This document shows, in pieces, positions 24,301 to 38,100 of a stretch of 64,000 bases of DNA. Each line of letters opens with the position of its first letter. Position 1 is the first letter of the stretch. Made by a program: the position numbers and the translations under genes. The DNA is taken from positions 47,343,858 to 47,407,857 of the forward strand of contig NC_083598.1 in the NCBI RefSeq assembly GCF_020882245.1, in the 5' to 3' direction. The notes under the pieces are model-generated. The model was not told the DNA's origin. It saw only the letters and a program-made list of their open reading frames with translations, and did not search any database. Origin of the DNA: Rhopalosiphum padi. Its lineage: Eukaryota > Arthropoda > Insecta > Hemiptera > Aphididae.

Positions 24301-25275
24301 AATACAATTCTAACTATACTTTGTTTTTTAGGTTATCTCAGGCACATGCAAAACTCATGTTCCGTAATCAAGTGCTCGTTCAAGATGCTATAGTTGCTGT
24401 GTCACTGATGGAATGTTCGAATGATGATGGATCTTCAGATAACATCAATACCTTGTATACTAAATTTCCACCATGTCCTAAAGAAATGTATATTAAAGAA
24501 AGTAATATATTTTATTACTATTATTAATTTTATTATCAGATTGTATTTTTAATGATATTTGTATATGTATATAGTGGAAAGAATTTTGAAAAAGTTAGAC
24601 TTGGATGACATTCTCGAAAAAGAAATGAACTTATGGTGTAATACATCTTTAGTACATTTATCAAACACAACTAGCACAGATATAGATGATGCTAGTAAAC
24701 AGAACACTCTTTCAACAAATTCAGATAATAGTTTGACAAACAAAATTGCAGAAACTATACAAAATATAAAAATAAAAAAACAAAAAGATTTTTACAAATC
24801 CCAAATGCACAAAACAGAAACAACAAAACCAATAACTTCTAAAACTAAGAAAATATGTGTTAATTCTCCCAAACAAGACACACAAATTATGATTGATGAA
24901 GATTCTAATGATGAAGATATTTTTGTCAACAGTTCCAGTAAAAAAATTACCAAAATTTCATTAAAACCAACTACCTTGTCTTTATCAGCCTTATCACCAC
25001 CAGAGTCATCAACAAATTTTTTTAGTAATTCTTGTTTAAAACGAAAAAATGACACTTCACAAAGACCATCTAGCTCTAAATTAGATACAGGGCAGTTGGC
25101 GAGATTGAAATTGAGTGCATATCGATCCAATAAAAAGTCAACCAGTTCAAATAATAATCAAGAACAATCAAATATTTTGAAATCGCCAACAATTCAAAAT
25201 AATCCATCATCAGGTTTGTCAAATATTTTCTCATTAGGAGATGAAGACGATCTATCATATTTGGATATAGAATGA
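21331..25275 (+). CDS. MCM9: DNA helicase MCM9
   Basis: MCM-family AAA+ helicase acting with MCM8 in homologous recombination and interstrand crosslink repair in the nucleus. Twelve exons join in phase: 21331-21440, 21500-21678, 21913-22079, 22320-22454, 22523-22629, 22692-22908, 22976-23215, 23281-23427, 23519-23694, 23765-23995, 24332-24501, 24575-25275; 859 aa. Zinc-binding cysteines are at 142, 145, 167 and 173. Walker A is GDPGTGKS (346-353), with the MCM9-type GTGKS instead of the replicative GxAKS. Walker B is CCVDEF (405-410) and the arginine finger LLSRFD (473-478). KDYQEIKIQEQ and EAMEQQSISVAKAGLVCKL are further hallmarks. The C-terminal tail is polar and low-complexity, shorter than in vertebrates. 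It ends with KLDTGQLARLKLSAYRS, which recalls a C-terminal LARL segment of vertebrate MCM9. The donor after exon 7 (GTTAAA) is weak. AATAAA is at 25569-25574. Confidence 0.94.
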
Positions 25276-25714
25276 TACCATATTCTTTAAAGTCAAAATA
25301 ATTTAAGTCTTATCTAAAAATGGTATACATATTTTTAAATTATTTGTATATATTGTTATTATAATTTTTATTTTTTAAATTCATACACAATATAATGTAA
25401 TATATAATTAAATATAGCATTGATTTAATCAATGAATATAGGTAATACAAAACAATTAATTTGTTATTAAAATACCTATTTTATTACTGTTTAATTAAAT
25501 AATCTTTTAACTACTATCTTTAGTTTTCACTAAGTACTAAGTAGTAAATTTAGATTAGAGAAGCTTTAAATAAATAAGTTCTTAACTATACATACCCTAG
25601 ATTTAGATTTTAAACTATAAAAAACTTGAGCCAGAACCATTTCAAATTAAGAACAGTTATTTTTTGGTATACTGATTTATTAAATTCACAGAATACCGTA
25701 ATAATGATCCATGA

Positions 25715-25937
25715 TAGGGGTCACCAATTAATATTTTTGAAGGGCCACATTAGGAATCGGAGAATGTTGAGTATATATTTATATTATTTAAAAATTAAAA
25801 ACCAATAATATTTATCAAAAATAATAATTTACAACAATAACATTTAAATGTTGTCGTAATATATATATTATTTATTCTTTGTCTGCGGGCCGGATAAAAT
25901 TTGTTCACGGGCCGTGGCAGCCATTTGGTGACCGATG
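25715..25937. mobile_element. degraded hAT-type MITE, relative of the 8587 element
   Basis: The left end TAGGGGTCACCAA and the reverse complement of the right end, CATCGGTCACCAA, share GGTCACCAA. Its length (223 bp) matches the 224 bp of the 8587 element. The left subterminal regions align: CCAA, AATATTTT and GGGCCA appear in the same order in both. The flanks do not form a convincing 8-bp duplication, so it is older or rearranged. Confidence 0.5.
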
Positions 25938-26267
25938 GACTATAATAATAAATTTAGTCACTTAATATAGGTACTCATATTTTTGATCATGTTACTATAT
26001 AAAATTTGAAACAATTATGAACTTGAAACATTTTCTAACTTATATTTTATACAAATTTTTAAAAATCTATTAAAAATATCGGTATGATATTGTATCAAAC
26101 ATAGTTATACTATTATAATAGTTAAGACAACTTTTTTCTTGTTAAACTACATTTATTTAGTTAACATTTCATGGAAATTACTTTATCAAAAATATACAAT
26201 TATAGAATTTGATATTTGCATATAAAAACTTCCAAATTGACACCTGTTTAAAATTGTAACTTTATAT

Positions 26268-26404
26268 TAGTAGCGCCTATAGTCAATAGGTGCTTACCTG
26301 ATTATCTAACTTCTGTGTGTCTGTTTAGTGTCCATTGTCTACTATCATGATTTATTAATTTATAAAAAGAAGTAGGTGTGCTCCCCCCCTAGGCACGCCC
26401 CTGA
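26268..26404. mobile_element. MITE-like fragment
   Basis: The left side TAGTAGCGCCTATAG and the reverse complement of the right side, CAGGGGCGTGCCTAGG, are only loosely inverted (GCG and CCTA shared). CCCCCCCTAGGCACGCCCCTG is the kind of terminus seen in aphid hAT-like elements. No target duplication was found. Boundaries and class are uncertain. Confidence 0.25.
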
Positions 26405-29400
26405 GCAGCGATAAACGTAAAAAGATGTTTTGTAGATATAATACCCCTTCTGATTTTATCGAAAATAGCTTTATTTAACATAAAAATATTTAAGTATGGT
26501 AACGTCTATTGTGAGGTGAATTTATAAGTATCAAGTTGGTTATTAACTTATGATTATCTTATTATTAGAATTACGACGATTATATTTCAGATTTAAGTCG
26601 TTAATTTTGACATGAATTATATAGTTTTAAAACAGAAGTCAGAAGTACAGTTATGACTTTAAATACATATTGTTTTTTATGCACTAGATGTCTAGATAAG
26701 TACCATAAAGAATTGTTTCCAAATATTTAAGCCTTTTCTGTCTTCAGATTTTTGCTACGCTTTCTGTTACATTTCGTGAAGTTGAAAGAAGTTTTCTATG
26801 TTAATTATTATGATTAGGTATCTATCGTGTTTTGTATTAACATTTACTTATATTTGAAACTTTATCAACCAAACAAAAATTAAATAGCTTAGGTAACATA
26901 ATAAAATATTCATCGAGATTTAGTGAAGTACATTACAGTCCAAGAAGTATCTAGTTCAATACTATTAGTATAAAAAAAATAAAGATAGAATGCTGTTATA
27001 TTATATGATATAAACCTTGATTAATATTTAAATAATAATTTGTTTTTGTAACTGTATCTACCTATATAATATTATACTATATTTAAAAATACCTACAGTT
27101 TAAAATATTTATGAGCATGATTATTTTATTTAATACAGTATGTTGTTATATTATATCCTCTTTAAAACAATTTTATATAGGTACGTCACAGTGACTGCTA
27201 TAAAGGACTAACGAGTAAAAAGTGGTCAATTTCTCTTACTTTATTTATAAGTGTTAGTTATAGGTAGAGACTAGATACCTATAGCAAATGAAATCGACAG
27301 TTTACTTGACACTATTCAAATAATTCCTTTACCTATATAATAATAAATCGTACAAAATAATAGTTGAAATAAAAGATTTTTAATAAATATATATTATAAT
27401 AATTAAGTAATTACAATTAATGATACCACATTTATTATAGTTATAAGTTTATAACTTATAACATGCAATTATTAAAAATATTTAAACTGATTTTGGCTTG
27501 AAAGAAACTATTATTTATAACGTATTTACTGGACAATTTTATCCGTTTATTTTGATTGATATTTATTTATGGTAACCATAAAATATAACACAACGTACCT
27601 ATCAAATAATTATGACAAAATATAATATAGTAATTGCCAATCGAATAAGTTTGAACGTTTCAGCAATAAAATCAGTTTTTAGATCGGAAAAATCCGGAAG
27701 AAAGTACGCTACAAGGCAGTATACTAACAACTTATGCGATACTCGGAACTCGGAAGTCGATATGAAACTATATGGATGAAACACATATTCCTATAATGGT
27801 CTTATTATATTATTACTTGTCCGAAGCCATAAAATCCACTTTTATCCCAACAATTCATTATTTTTCTTATTATTAAAATACCTAGCCAACGTTAATGTGT
27901 TGATCGTTGTGCAGTAATTATGGATCTGGATCTTCAATCTTGGATATGATGATGTGGGCTGCTAGAATTTATTTTCCCGGGCAGGTCAGATTATGCCTAC
28001 CCGCCCCTGGGCAGAGAGGTGCAGTACGAGAAGACCCATATGGCTATATAATATACAGGCATTATTTAAACCTATAATTTATAAATAGGTTGTACCTTGG
28101 TACCAGTGTCGGCGTGTCGCTAGATGTGCACGCGAGTTCTTACTCAGTATGATGCTACAGAGTATATACCTACTGTATACCTATAGTACTTACTCTGATA
28201 CCTACTTCAAGAAATTCATATTATTATTTTGAGGTCTTTTTCCGAAAGGACTCAATATTAAGTTATACAGACAAGTTCAAAACTTTTGTAAGGGTAAAAA
28301 GGTTATTCGGTAATTCTTTTTTTTTTATAAAAAGTTACTAACACAATTTATTTTGTAATGATAATAAATTGTGATTTTATAACAGCACTTATTTTTTTTA
28401 GAAGAAAGATATAAGATAGGCCTAATTCTTTGTATTACATAATATTATCGTACATGCATATAGATAGCCATTGGACAAATACATACATATTAGTTATAAA
28501 GAAAGCAGTGTTATTATTTTAATTTATTTATTACTCGTTAATTACGCTCTAATGAGGTCACTAATCGGTTTTAAGTATTACATATTAACGCATCATATAG
28601 ACATTTAGTGAATGAGCCATGAGGTACATTGTTTTTCATTCAAAATTCCTAACGCATTATTGAAAATAATTTGAATACCTAATCAAACTGTGTGGCCATG
28701 TGGGCATATAATATATATAGTATATACCAATTTGCTGATACAAAATCGGTATACATACTTACCTATCACTATAATCTATATTCTATAGGGAATAGGGACC
28801 TATATGAATTACCTATGTATAAACAAAAACCATATAGAAATTAAATCAAAAACAATGAATGATTGGCTATTTTTTAGGCGGCCCAGGCGATATATAATTA
28901 TTAATAACTATTAAGTATTTATAGAAAGGTGACAATTAAAAAAGTAATTTCACTACACTTTTTTATTTTGCTTAACTAATAAAGTAATATATGTTACCTT
29001 TTAAAACTAACTTATTAAATATACTGGTCATAGATAAGTACTATATACCTAAATATTGGTACAAGCAGGAATGCAATTTTTATGAAAATTCTGAGGCGCT
29101 AAAGCTACATTTTTTCGATTGATATTATTTATTATTTCCATAGATTACACAATGAACAACATCTTTCAGATGATAGATGTAATTATGTAAACATTTAGAT
29201 ATGCTATACAGTCAGAGCTAGATTGCAAAGTGGTCGCCGCATCGCCGGTTATAATATAAGACTCGCGGATATAAGGTTCATTCGCTTATTAGACTCAAAA
29301 TCGACTGGAATGGCCTGGACGAATCCAAATAATTTATAAAAATTCGGTTATTGAACTTACCACTTTGTTTATAAGACTCAAATTTTGTAAAAAAAAATGG

Positions 29401-30270
29401 TTTAAAATAAACATTGTTGGTTAAAATTTTTGAAATAAATTTGAAAAATGATAATTTTTTGTTGGTTATTTCTGGTTCCAATTCATGCTTTATAATGTGT
29501 GTATGAACAACACATTTTATCGCATTTCACATTTATCGCATTTTTTGTTATTATAGTGTGAATTGTTATACACTTCTGCAGATTAATTAGTATAATATTT
29601 AATTAATAAAATATTTTTTTCATTATAATTTTTTCATTTATTCATTAATAAGTAATATGTAAATACCTATATATGTATTAAAGTAGATTAAAATTAAAGC
29701 AAAATATGTAATAAAATAAAATTCATAGATATAGGTAGGTATGTAATTCAAATTTTGTTTTTTCCCCACTTCGCCTTTTAAATTCATTCGGCTATATAAC
29801 ATAATATTATATACCATGATATATCGTTTATATTTACCATAGATTGATATATTTACACACTATACCTATAACTTTACCGATTTTAGTTATTTTGTAATAA
29901 TTCAGAAAATAATAATCGTCAACTTCAAACTTTTCAAAATTACGTATATTTCTATTTTCTATTCAGTATTCACGATAACATTTCAAAAAAATTTATGCTT
30001 ATTCATTTAAAGCTATTACTTATTTATACGAGTACGCATATATTTAAACCGTTTTACTAGTTACAGCTGTATATTAGTATTTACTTATAAGCTAATAACA
30101 ATAATACATGATATCATTGATAGTTATATAAGTAATAGTTATGTAATATTTTAAAATATTAATAGGTACATCCGTTGTTTTTGAAAAAAATAAATTCAAC
30201 CTACTGTAGTATTACTAATACTATTAGTACAAGAATATGAAGAATTTATAAAACATCCTTAGAAATAGAA

Positions 30271-30450
30271 GCCGACATAGCATCGTTTCCGCTCAAAGTT
30301 GTTTTTCGTATGAAACAGTTTAAATCATTGAATTAAAATTTAACACTTCTTTTATAGTGACCTACTCAATGATGACGAAGTACACTCGATATCTATATTT
30401 ATTTATACTATACGGCCAAACGACTAACCCGTTTTTTTTTTGTTTACTAT
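30271..30450 (+). repeat. dispersed repeat, copy 1
   Basis: It shares an ordered set of segments with copies at 37855 and 45925: GTTTTTCGTAT, then CATTGAATT, AAATTTAACA, then ATAGTGACCTACTCAATGA, then a run of CTATAT words. All three copies have the same orientation. There is no coding capacity and no clear terminal repeats or target duplication, so the class is unknown. Confidence 0.6.
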
Positions 30451-31316
30451 TATTATTTATTTGTTATAAAAAGAGGAAGAATATTTAGCTTATCAATATT
30501 TATTAATAAAAATAAAAATAAATTTGATTTGTATTAATTTTTTACATAAAAAAAAATAATAAAAAGAGTGAATAAAATTTAAGAAAAAAATGATTTCGAG
30601 TTTTGAAAAATAATTTTGAATAATCGTATATTATAACGATAAACGCAAATATGTCTATTTAAAAAAGGACCACCCGAAGCGACTGCCCTTCTTCTTAAAT
30701 ATGTCTCAATATAAATAATATATACATAATATGTACCAACTGTATATCGTAATTTAATCCGACCTCAATCGTATGTATTGAGGGAAAAATTTTTTATGTA
30801 TTCATCTATTTACATTTTCAGTTTATGCTCTTATCTATGAGTAGAGGTTCGCTCTACGCAAACGGTAGGAGGTATTATATCAACTGATAGGTATTAAATT
30901 ACATGTTAGTGATATCTAGTAAAATTAAATAAAATAATAATAAATAATAAAAAAAATAATTCGTTAATGACGTAGGTAAACCAATATGATGACAGGACGC
31001 GTTATTTATTATTACACGTAGTAAAAATAAACAACTGTGATCTAGGTTCTATAGGAATATTAGGAGAATATGACTTTTAAAGAAAATTCATTATATACAT
31101 TTTATCATTTCTAGCTATAGGTACAAATATTCTTACATAGACGGTCAAATCAAACTAATTTATAATCATTATTTAATACGTATTTATTAAACTTAAATAG
31201 TATATAATAATTAATAATAATATTTATGCTTTATGCATATTATATTATTGGGAAATAATTAACAAGTATTTAAAATTATTGTGTTACGGTGCAGTTATAC
31301 GCACAAACGCACAGTT

Positions 31317-31473
31317 CAGTGGCGTACGCAGGGGGGGGGGGTGTCAGGGAGATATAACACCCCCTTAAAAATGAGTATTTGTTCAAATTATGAAACGAAA
31401 AAAAATGGTCAATTCGTGCATATAATTATGATTTATGACACCCCCCTTAAAAAAAATCCCGCGAACGCCAGTG
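31317..31473. mobile_element. hAT-type MITE, 157 bp
   Basis: The left end CAGTGGCGTACGCAGG and the reverse complement of the right end, CACTGGCGTTCGCGGG, match at 13 of 16 positions. A perfect 8-bp duplication GCACAGTT flanks the element (31309-31316 and 31474-31481). A run of eleven or more G follows the left end, and GTGTCAGG / GACACCCCCC words are inverted inside. It has the same length as the 16632 element. An open frame crosses it by chance. Confidence 0.88.
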
Positions 31474-33941
31474 GCACAGTTACATGCATTACATTCAAAT
31501 CGGTTGTTATACTTTTAGATTTTGAACGAACCGATAAGTACAATGATGTGTTGCTAAAGACATTTTGTATAATAGAAAAAGTTATTCAATCTTCCGTTTA
31601 ATTGCTGAAAATAAAATAAGAGGACTTTTAGAAAGAATATCTAAAAAATGATACCATTTATTTTTAAATTTAGAGTTAGAAATTTAAAATATACTTTTGA
31701 AAAATTATTATATTGTTTTTCCTGAAAATGTGTAAAAAACGAAATACAACTAGTTCTTTTCGTAGATAAAGCTAGAATCTAATATTATATTATTATTTGT
31801 TTTATACTGTGTATGCAATAATGAAAGTAATGGTATTAAAATCCAGTTGTGTAAGTATATATTTTGATACTCATAAATAGTATAACATAAATTATACATA
31901 TTTTATATTTTACGCCCGCATGGATATTATCAGGTACCTATAATACTGGTATACAGCGTTGGAATGCTGCAGGACACGGAAGGTATCGCAGATCGGATCA
32001 TCGAGTTTAAGAATCTTAATTGGGCCAAAAAAAGTTAACAAACCATTATTATATTTCAAAAAGATATATTATGATATAATAATTCGTATTATAATATTAT
32101 ATTATATTATATTATTGACAACACGCATGATTTTCTTCATTGGTTATTACTAGAGTCCAGGCGCTAGCTGTAGCTTATTTATAAAATATTAAAAGCAACG
32201 AAAATCTACAACATTTACAATGTATGCAATTCGTAAAAATAAATGAAAAATTTTATATTTCACATTATTATTTTTATGAAATACCTAATTATTTTTACTC
32301 CAGTTAATTAAATGGTTGATATAATATTTTTAAGTAAAAATCAGCGTCGGTGACGAATTGACAAAATACTTTTATAAATCAAAAACTAATAAATTAATCA
32401 ATCCAAGATAATATAAATTTGCTCCATTCCTGCAAACATTATTTTATAGGTACATATAAGATATAAATATTTAAAACATTCCGAATTTGTTGATAAATTA
32501 CCAAGTTTTGTGCAACATCTAACAGTTATAATGCAAAATTAATTTAAAATTTAAACGTAAAAAAAATGTGCTAAAATGAGCAAAATAAAATTTTGTGTAT
32601 TACTTATAAAGTATAATTACGAAACAAATTTATATCAGATCTACATATAGATTAATAGATTTATCATTTGTATTGGACTAACAAAAAAAAAAGAAAATGC
32701 CTACAGATTCCGTAGTTTAAATAGTTATTATTACATGCCTATTTTGTGTGTAGTGCTTATATTTAATTATAATTGATTACTGCTTATTAAAACAGTTTAT
32801 TGTAACCTATTATTAAATATCAATTTAGTATAATACAACTTATACAAGTATAATTTATATAATATTAATATATAATATATATTATTAAGTTTTATTATAT
32901 TTATAAATTTATAATATAGACATATAGTTAATTAGTTAATTACACATATTATAATGAACATGCAATGTAAACTCTCGTTATATTCCCTATAAACTGAAAA
33001 ACACTGAAAAACAGTAGCTGCTGGTAGGTACTTATATGATATTATATTATTGCAGATTCACTGATACACTTATTTATTGATCTCAGATCGCGGACATAAT
33101 ATAATGCATCATACCTTATCACGTATCTACAACAACAGAAAACAGCATATTACCATACATTGTTTGCATATTATATAGTGAGTGACATACATTTATACAT
33201 TATATTACGCACCATTATAGTCGCCAGACGAAAACGACCCGATGAGGCGGTATATATGAAGCAATCTTTTTTCAGCTTGACGATTTCTTTGCGGCGATAA
33301 TTTTTTTTTACAAATATATATAGCAGTATATAATATTACATAGCTTATAAGTTGTAATATAAGTATAATATATTAGCATAATCTGGAGACATTTTCATCT
33401 TTATGTGGCGACATGTATAAATGTGTTACACGCACGTTGCATATACGTTTGGGATTTCAGCTGTCGCACGAGTAGAGATTACGACGTTTCCGTTGTCACA
33501 TAGGTGTAATATCGTATATACGTACACTGCAATGCTGAAATTGGAAAAATAAATGAAACGGTACTCTCCTACTCGAAAAAAATTAGCGCGACTTGAAATT
33601 ATTGAACTCGACCTATTTAATTATTGCACGTGGCTGAACCCCCACACACTTCAACCATCGATCATCGAACAAAATAATTAGTAACAATATACGAGTATGC
33701 CAATTACGAGTGCTAATGACCAAATATGTTGTATTTACATTAAAAATAAATTTAGTCAGCTAAATGACTATTAAATCATGTATTATCATAGTTGTTAGTA
33801 TAATTAATCTCGAATTCAATTTGAATCTCATTCGATATACAGTCTTGCGAAATGAAAATTACAGACATTTTTTGTAAAACTAGACGTAACGACCTCCGCC
33901 ATTCTATAGTGAAAACAATCGATATAGAGGTGCTCTTCGAC

Positions 33942-33967
33942 TATATATATATATATATATATATATA
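33942..33967. repeat. TA microsatellite, 26 bp
   Basis: An uninterrupted TA dinucleotide run about 1.2 kb upstream of the CHSY start codon. Shorter TA runs occur at about 7588, 39881, 42699 and 55807. Such runs are length-variable and could serve as markers. Confidence 0.9.
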
Positions 33968-34099
33968 CGTAAGTACATAAAAATAGTAAAAGAGCTAAAT
34001 CGTTTGTCGCGCGGGATGCTTCTTACCCGCCGATCCGAGCACTAAGTACCTACACGTCGCGATAGCGCCCACAAATTCTAGTCGAACAAACGCTAAAAA

Positions 34100-35122
34100 T
34101 TAATAGAAAAAAAAAACCGTATCGGTTTTTCGCGTATACCTACACATTATCTACTAATACGTAATATTATACATCACGAGCAAAACGCGACGTATATATA
34201 CGTACCTACACCTACCTATAGTCGAGTCATCGTACGAGTACGATAATAATTATTAATTATTATACTACCTATGCGATACACCTTGCCCACCTATGTACAT
34301 GTTGTGACGGGCGCACGCGTTCGATCGAATCACCGCCGTCGACGAACAATATTTTAATAACGATAATAACGTCGTCGTCGTCGTCAACGCCGCCGAGGTA
34401 CACACGCACAATATAATAATATTTAAGTAGGTATAGGCGTATATTGTGTGCGCAAACGTAAGAATAAATAAAAATCTCGTCCACCTATGCCGTACGTATA
34501 CAGTAATAACATAATACACACGACAACAATGGGACGGGCGACGACTGAACGTTTTTATATTACCGCGCGCGAAACGTCGTCGGCGGATCCGTGCCGGTGC
34601 GGGTGGGGGAGGTCGGAGAACCAGTCGCCGCCGTTGTGGTCGACGCGTCACCGTCGTCGCCCGTGGCCGAACCGTGCGGCGGTCCACCGTCGAGTGCCGA
34701 CGACGATCGCGACGGTGTGTCGGTGGCTCAGTGCGTTCGTGCGATTCGGACACGCAGCAGCGGTGTCGTTTCAGTGTGTATTTCGTATTACAGTCGTGCG
34801 CCGCGTAGCGCGTGCACTCGCATTCGACCGTCCGCATATTAAACGTACAGATCTGTATCTGCGTATACGGTGTTCTCCGTCTTTCGCATTCGTAAATAAT
34901 ATAACAATATCGTTTCGGCGGTATAGGCACAATAACAGACGCGCGCGAAAATAAAAAACCGACACGCGACGCGACCTCCGCGGTGTCGATCGGCGTCCAG
35001 TGATTTTCGCGATCATCGCATGTCCCCAGTCATCGATCGGCGGCACCGCCGTTTCCGTCCGGCCGCTATGTGAGAAACGTGCAGTGCATCGAGCGGTGCA
35101 GCGTACGGACGATGAGGCGCCG
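34100..35122 (+). promoter_or_regulatory. CpG-rich CHSY promoter and 5' UTR region
   Basis: Base composition changes from strongly AT-rich to GC- and CpG-rich across this kilobase and continues into CHSY exon 1. It carries a GTC-repeat tract near 34370-34386. Insect initiator-like TCAGT sites occur at about 34727 and 34769. The long open frames on both strands here (34265-34954) follow from composition and look like no protein. The transcription start is not resolved; the region is called by position and composition. Confidence 0.5.
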
Positions 35123-38100
35123 ATGGCCGCCTCGACAGACACCGAACACCGCGACCACCGTCACGACGACCACCGGCCGCACCACTATCACCACCACTAC
35201 GGCCGCCCGGTGCTACAGCGGCCGCCGCAGCAGCAACACCACTACGCGTACAAGACCGTGGTCAAGAAACAGCGGCCGTCGGCCGGCGGCAAGAAGAAAT
35301 CCACCGGCAACCGCAGGCGGCGTCTGACGCACGTGTTGGCCGGCATTGTCCTCGGACTGTTTGTCGGCTACACGTTCGGCGGATCGTACGACCGACTGCG
35401 GTTGTACGCCGGTTGCGGCAACGGCGGCGCCGGTGGCGGTAGCGATGCCGGTCGGTCCGGCGTGCTGCGGCCGCTGCAATCGTCGCGGGCCCGCGTCGAC
35501 GAGGACGACAGCGGTGGAGCGATACCCGCGGCCGGCGGCGGCGGTGCCGGAGGCCCGCCCGAATCGCTGCTGTTCGTCGGCGTGATGACGGCCAACCGGT
35601 ACCTGGCCACCAGGGCGGCCGCGGTCCACAGCACGTGGGCGCGTCGCGTGCCCGGCCGCGTGATGTTCTACAGCTCGGAGACGTCGGTCCGGCCGCCCGG
35701 CGCGGCCGACCTGCCGCTCGTCCGGTTGCCGACGGTGGACGACTCGTACCCGCCGCAAAAAAAGTCGTTCCTGATGTTGCAGCACATGTGGGACAACTAC
35801 GGCAGTGCGTACGAGTGGTTCATGAGGGCCGACGACGACGTGTACGTTCGCCCGGACCGGCTGGCCGCGCTGCTCCGGTCGGTGGACAGCCGCAAGCCAG
35901 TGTTCATCGGACAGGCGGGCCGTGGCAACCAAGAGGAGTTCGGGCTGCTGAGTCTCGAGTACGACGAGAACTTTTGTATGGGCGGGCCAGGGGTAATCAT
36001 GAGCCGCGAGACCTTGGCCCGGGTAGTGCCGCACATCAAACACTGCCTGAAGAACCTTTTCACCACGCACGAGGACGTCGAGCTGGGCCGGTGCGTGCAA
36101 AAGTTCGCGGGCGTGTCGTGCACATGGTCCTACGAGGTAATTGTACAATAATATTATAATTATTCGAAATAATCGTCCTGACTCGTCTATAATATAATCG
36201 TATATTTATATTGTGCTGTTGTCGTCGTCTCCGTCGCCACTGAAAAACTAACGCCACCGATAGTGTTCGATCGTACGTATACACATATTACACGGTCACG
36301 CTTTCGAATAAAACGAACGAAATCGATTTCCGTGTTCATGCTCCCCCCCGTGGGCATAAGACACATATCTTTTCGCAAACGTTCTTTACTCGACGTTTCT
36401 TGCTTGCGAGATGTGTATTATATATTTATATCGAGAATCGAGATCGTGTAAGTTATATTATTGTATACTATATAATATAGACATATACAGTATATATTTA
36501 TTCTTACCGCGATGTACCCACCGTAGTGTAGGGTATATTATATAGTCTATGAAAAGCGTACTATAAGTTTATGTATACGGACACGCGAGCCGCGAGGGAA
36601 CAGAGTAGAATGTAGTAGGACCTATGTATATATATTATAGTGCAGTGATATTGTTGCGTGCGTTCAAATTGTACCTATATGAAGGATGTTTACTTATTAT
36701 AGAAAAATTCGTTCTCAGCCACACTGGTTTAGTGTATTTTTTTCGTTTCGAGACGACGTTTAAATGTCTGAATTCGTCTCCGTGCCTCAAAAAATATTTA
36801 CACGCCCTATTATATATGCATTTAAGTATAGCTATGAGGTGATGTATAATAATATAACCACGGAATTCGTCAATTATTTGCTGTGTTCAACATTATATAT
36901 TGTGTTTATACGGTACGTTTTGGTTGCGTCATATATTAAAGTTAAAAACTGGTTTTTTGGTCGCATTCGATTTCCACGTGAGTTAGTACAATACATATAT
37001 CTATATTATATATGTTATACGTATTTTTTTATTTTTTTGTCTTGTAATCTTTTGATTAGAAATACGTCGAACTTCGTCCAAGTAAATATTATTGGTATTA
37101 ATTCTACGTCCGCCGTCCGGTTTACATATCACGAAGCTACGGCATTTTTTTTTTTTTGGGGGGGGGGGGGTGTCAGATAGTAAACGCTTTCCTTCTTATC
37201 GGTTGATTATTTTAGATTTTAAGCAAAGATTTTGCCAAAAACAATCATTGAAGTTAGTCTCTGATGGGAAATTGAATTTAGTTGATAATGACGGCGTTAT
37301 GACTTATAATGGTAATCGGAAAAAAAAAGCTTTTTTTTTCCTAGATTCCTTATAAATTATAATACTGTATAAGTATAATCTATAAATATGACTCCCCTGT
37401 CCCTAATAGCCCCAACAAAAAAAAATCCTAACTTCTGTATTGAGATTTTCAAAAGTACACTATATTTATTATTAGATATCAAGATAACATACAAATATTT
37501 CATAAAAATAATATCATATATTATTATTTTATCGTAGAAATGAATACAAAATGAATACGTAAAGTTTGAAAATGTAAAACAAAATTCCTCATACATTTTT
37601 CTTACAGAAATAAAAAAATATTGAAAATGAAAATGCATTTATATACCTTTTTTTAGATATTTGAAATTAAAATTTTCACGAAATTGTATATTTCAACAAA
37701 AATTAACGATTTTGACGTAAATTATCAACAAGATTCAATTATAATATAATCTGCAATATTTTAAAATATATTAGCTTAACTTTCTTATCTATTAATACTA
37801 ATAGAAAAACTAATTAATAGTAATATAAAAACATATTATAATATATCATAATAGCTGATACACCATCACAAGGCTCAGAATAGTTTTTCGCATGCAATGA
37901 TTATCTATTGATTTTAAATTGAAAAATCGATTACAGCTATAGTGACCTACTCAATGACGAAGATCTATATAATTAAAATCTATATATCTATTTATATATT
38001 ATATATATCAAAATCTATATAATAGCAAAACGGCTTCTCTAGTTTTTTTTTAGATATTTATCAACCATGTGTTGTGAAATCAATATCAATTTCCTGCAAA

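Larger units (their letters stand above)
25276..34099. other. 8.8 kb gene-free stretch between MCM9 and CHSY
   Basis: No coding exon is recognised. The DNA is AT-rich with scattered repeats: hAT-like elements at 25715 and 31317, a MITE-like fragment at 26268-26404, one copy of the three-copy dispersed repeat at 30271, and a TA microsatellite at 33942-33967. A fragment with transposon-like ends (GCCTACCCGCCCCTGG) sits near 27990. From about 33.2 kb CpG content rises toward the CHSY promoter. Confidence 0.55.

Noticed and set aside
24792..25130. 112-aa minus-strand ORF over the MCM9 last exon
   Set aside because: Antisense of a low-complexity Ser/Asn-rich coding region. The plus strand continues the MCM9 protein in phase.
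34265..34954. Long overlapping open frames on both strands upstream of CHSY
   Set aside because: They follow from GC-rich, CpG-rich promoter sequence with few stops. Their translations are Arg-rich without family motifs and they overlap each other.
36764..37355. Open frames after CHSY exon 1 (138 and 87 aa)
   Set aside because: They are AT-rich, run through homopolymers, lack motifs and lie inside the intron.
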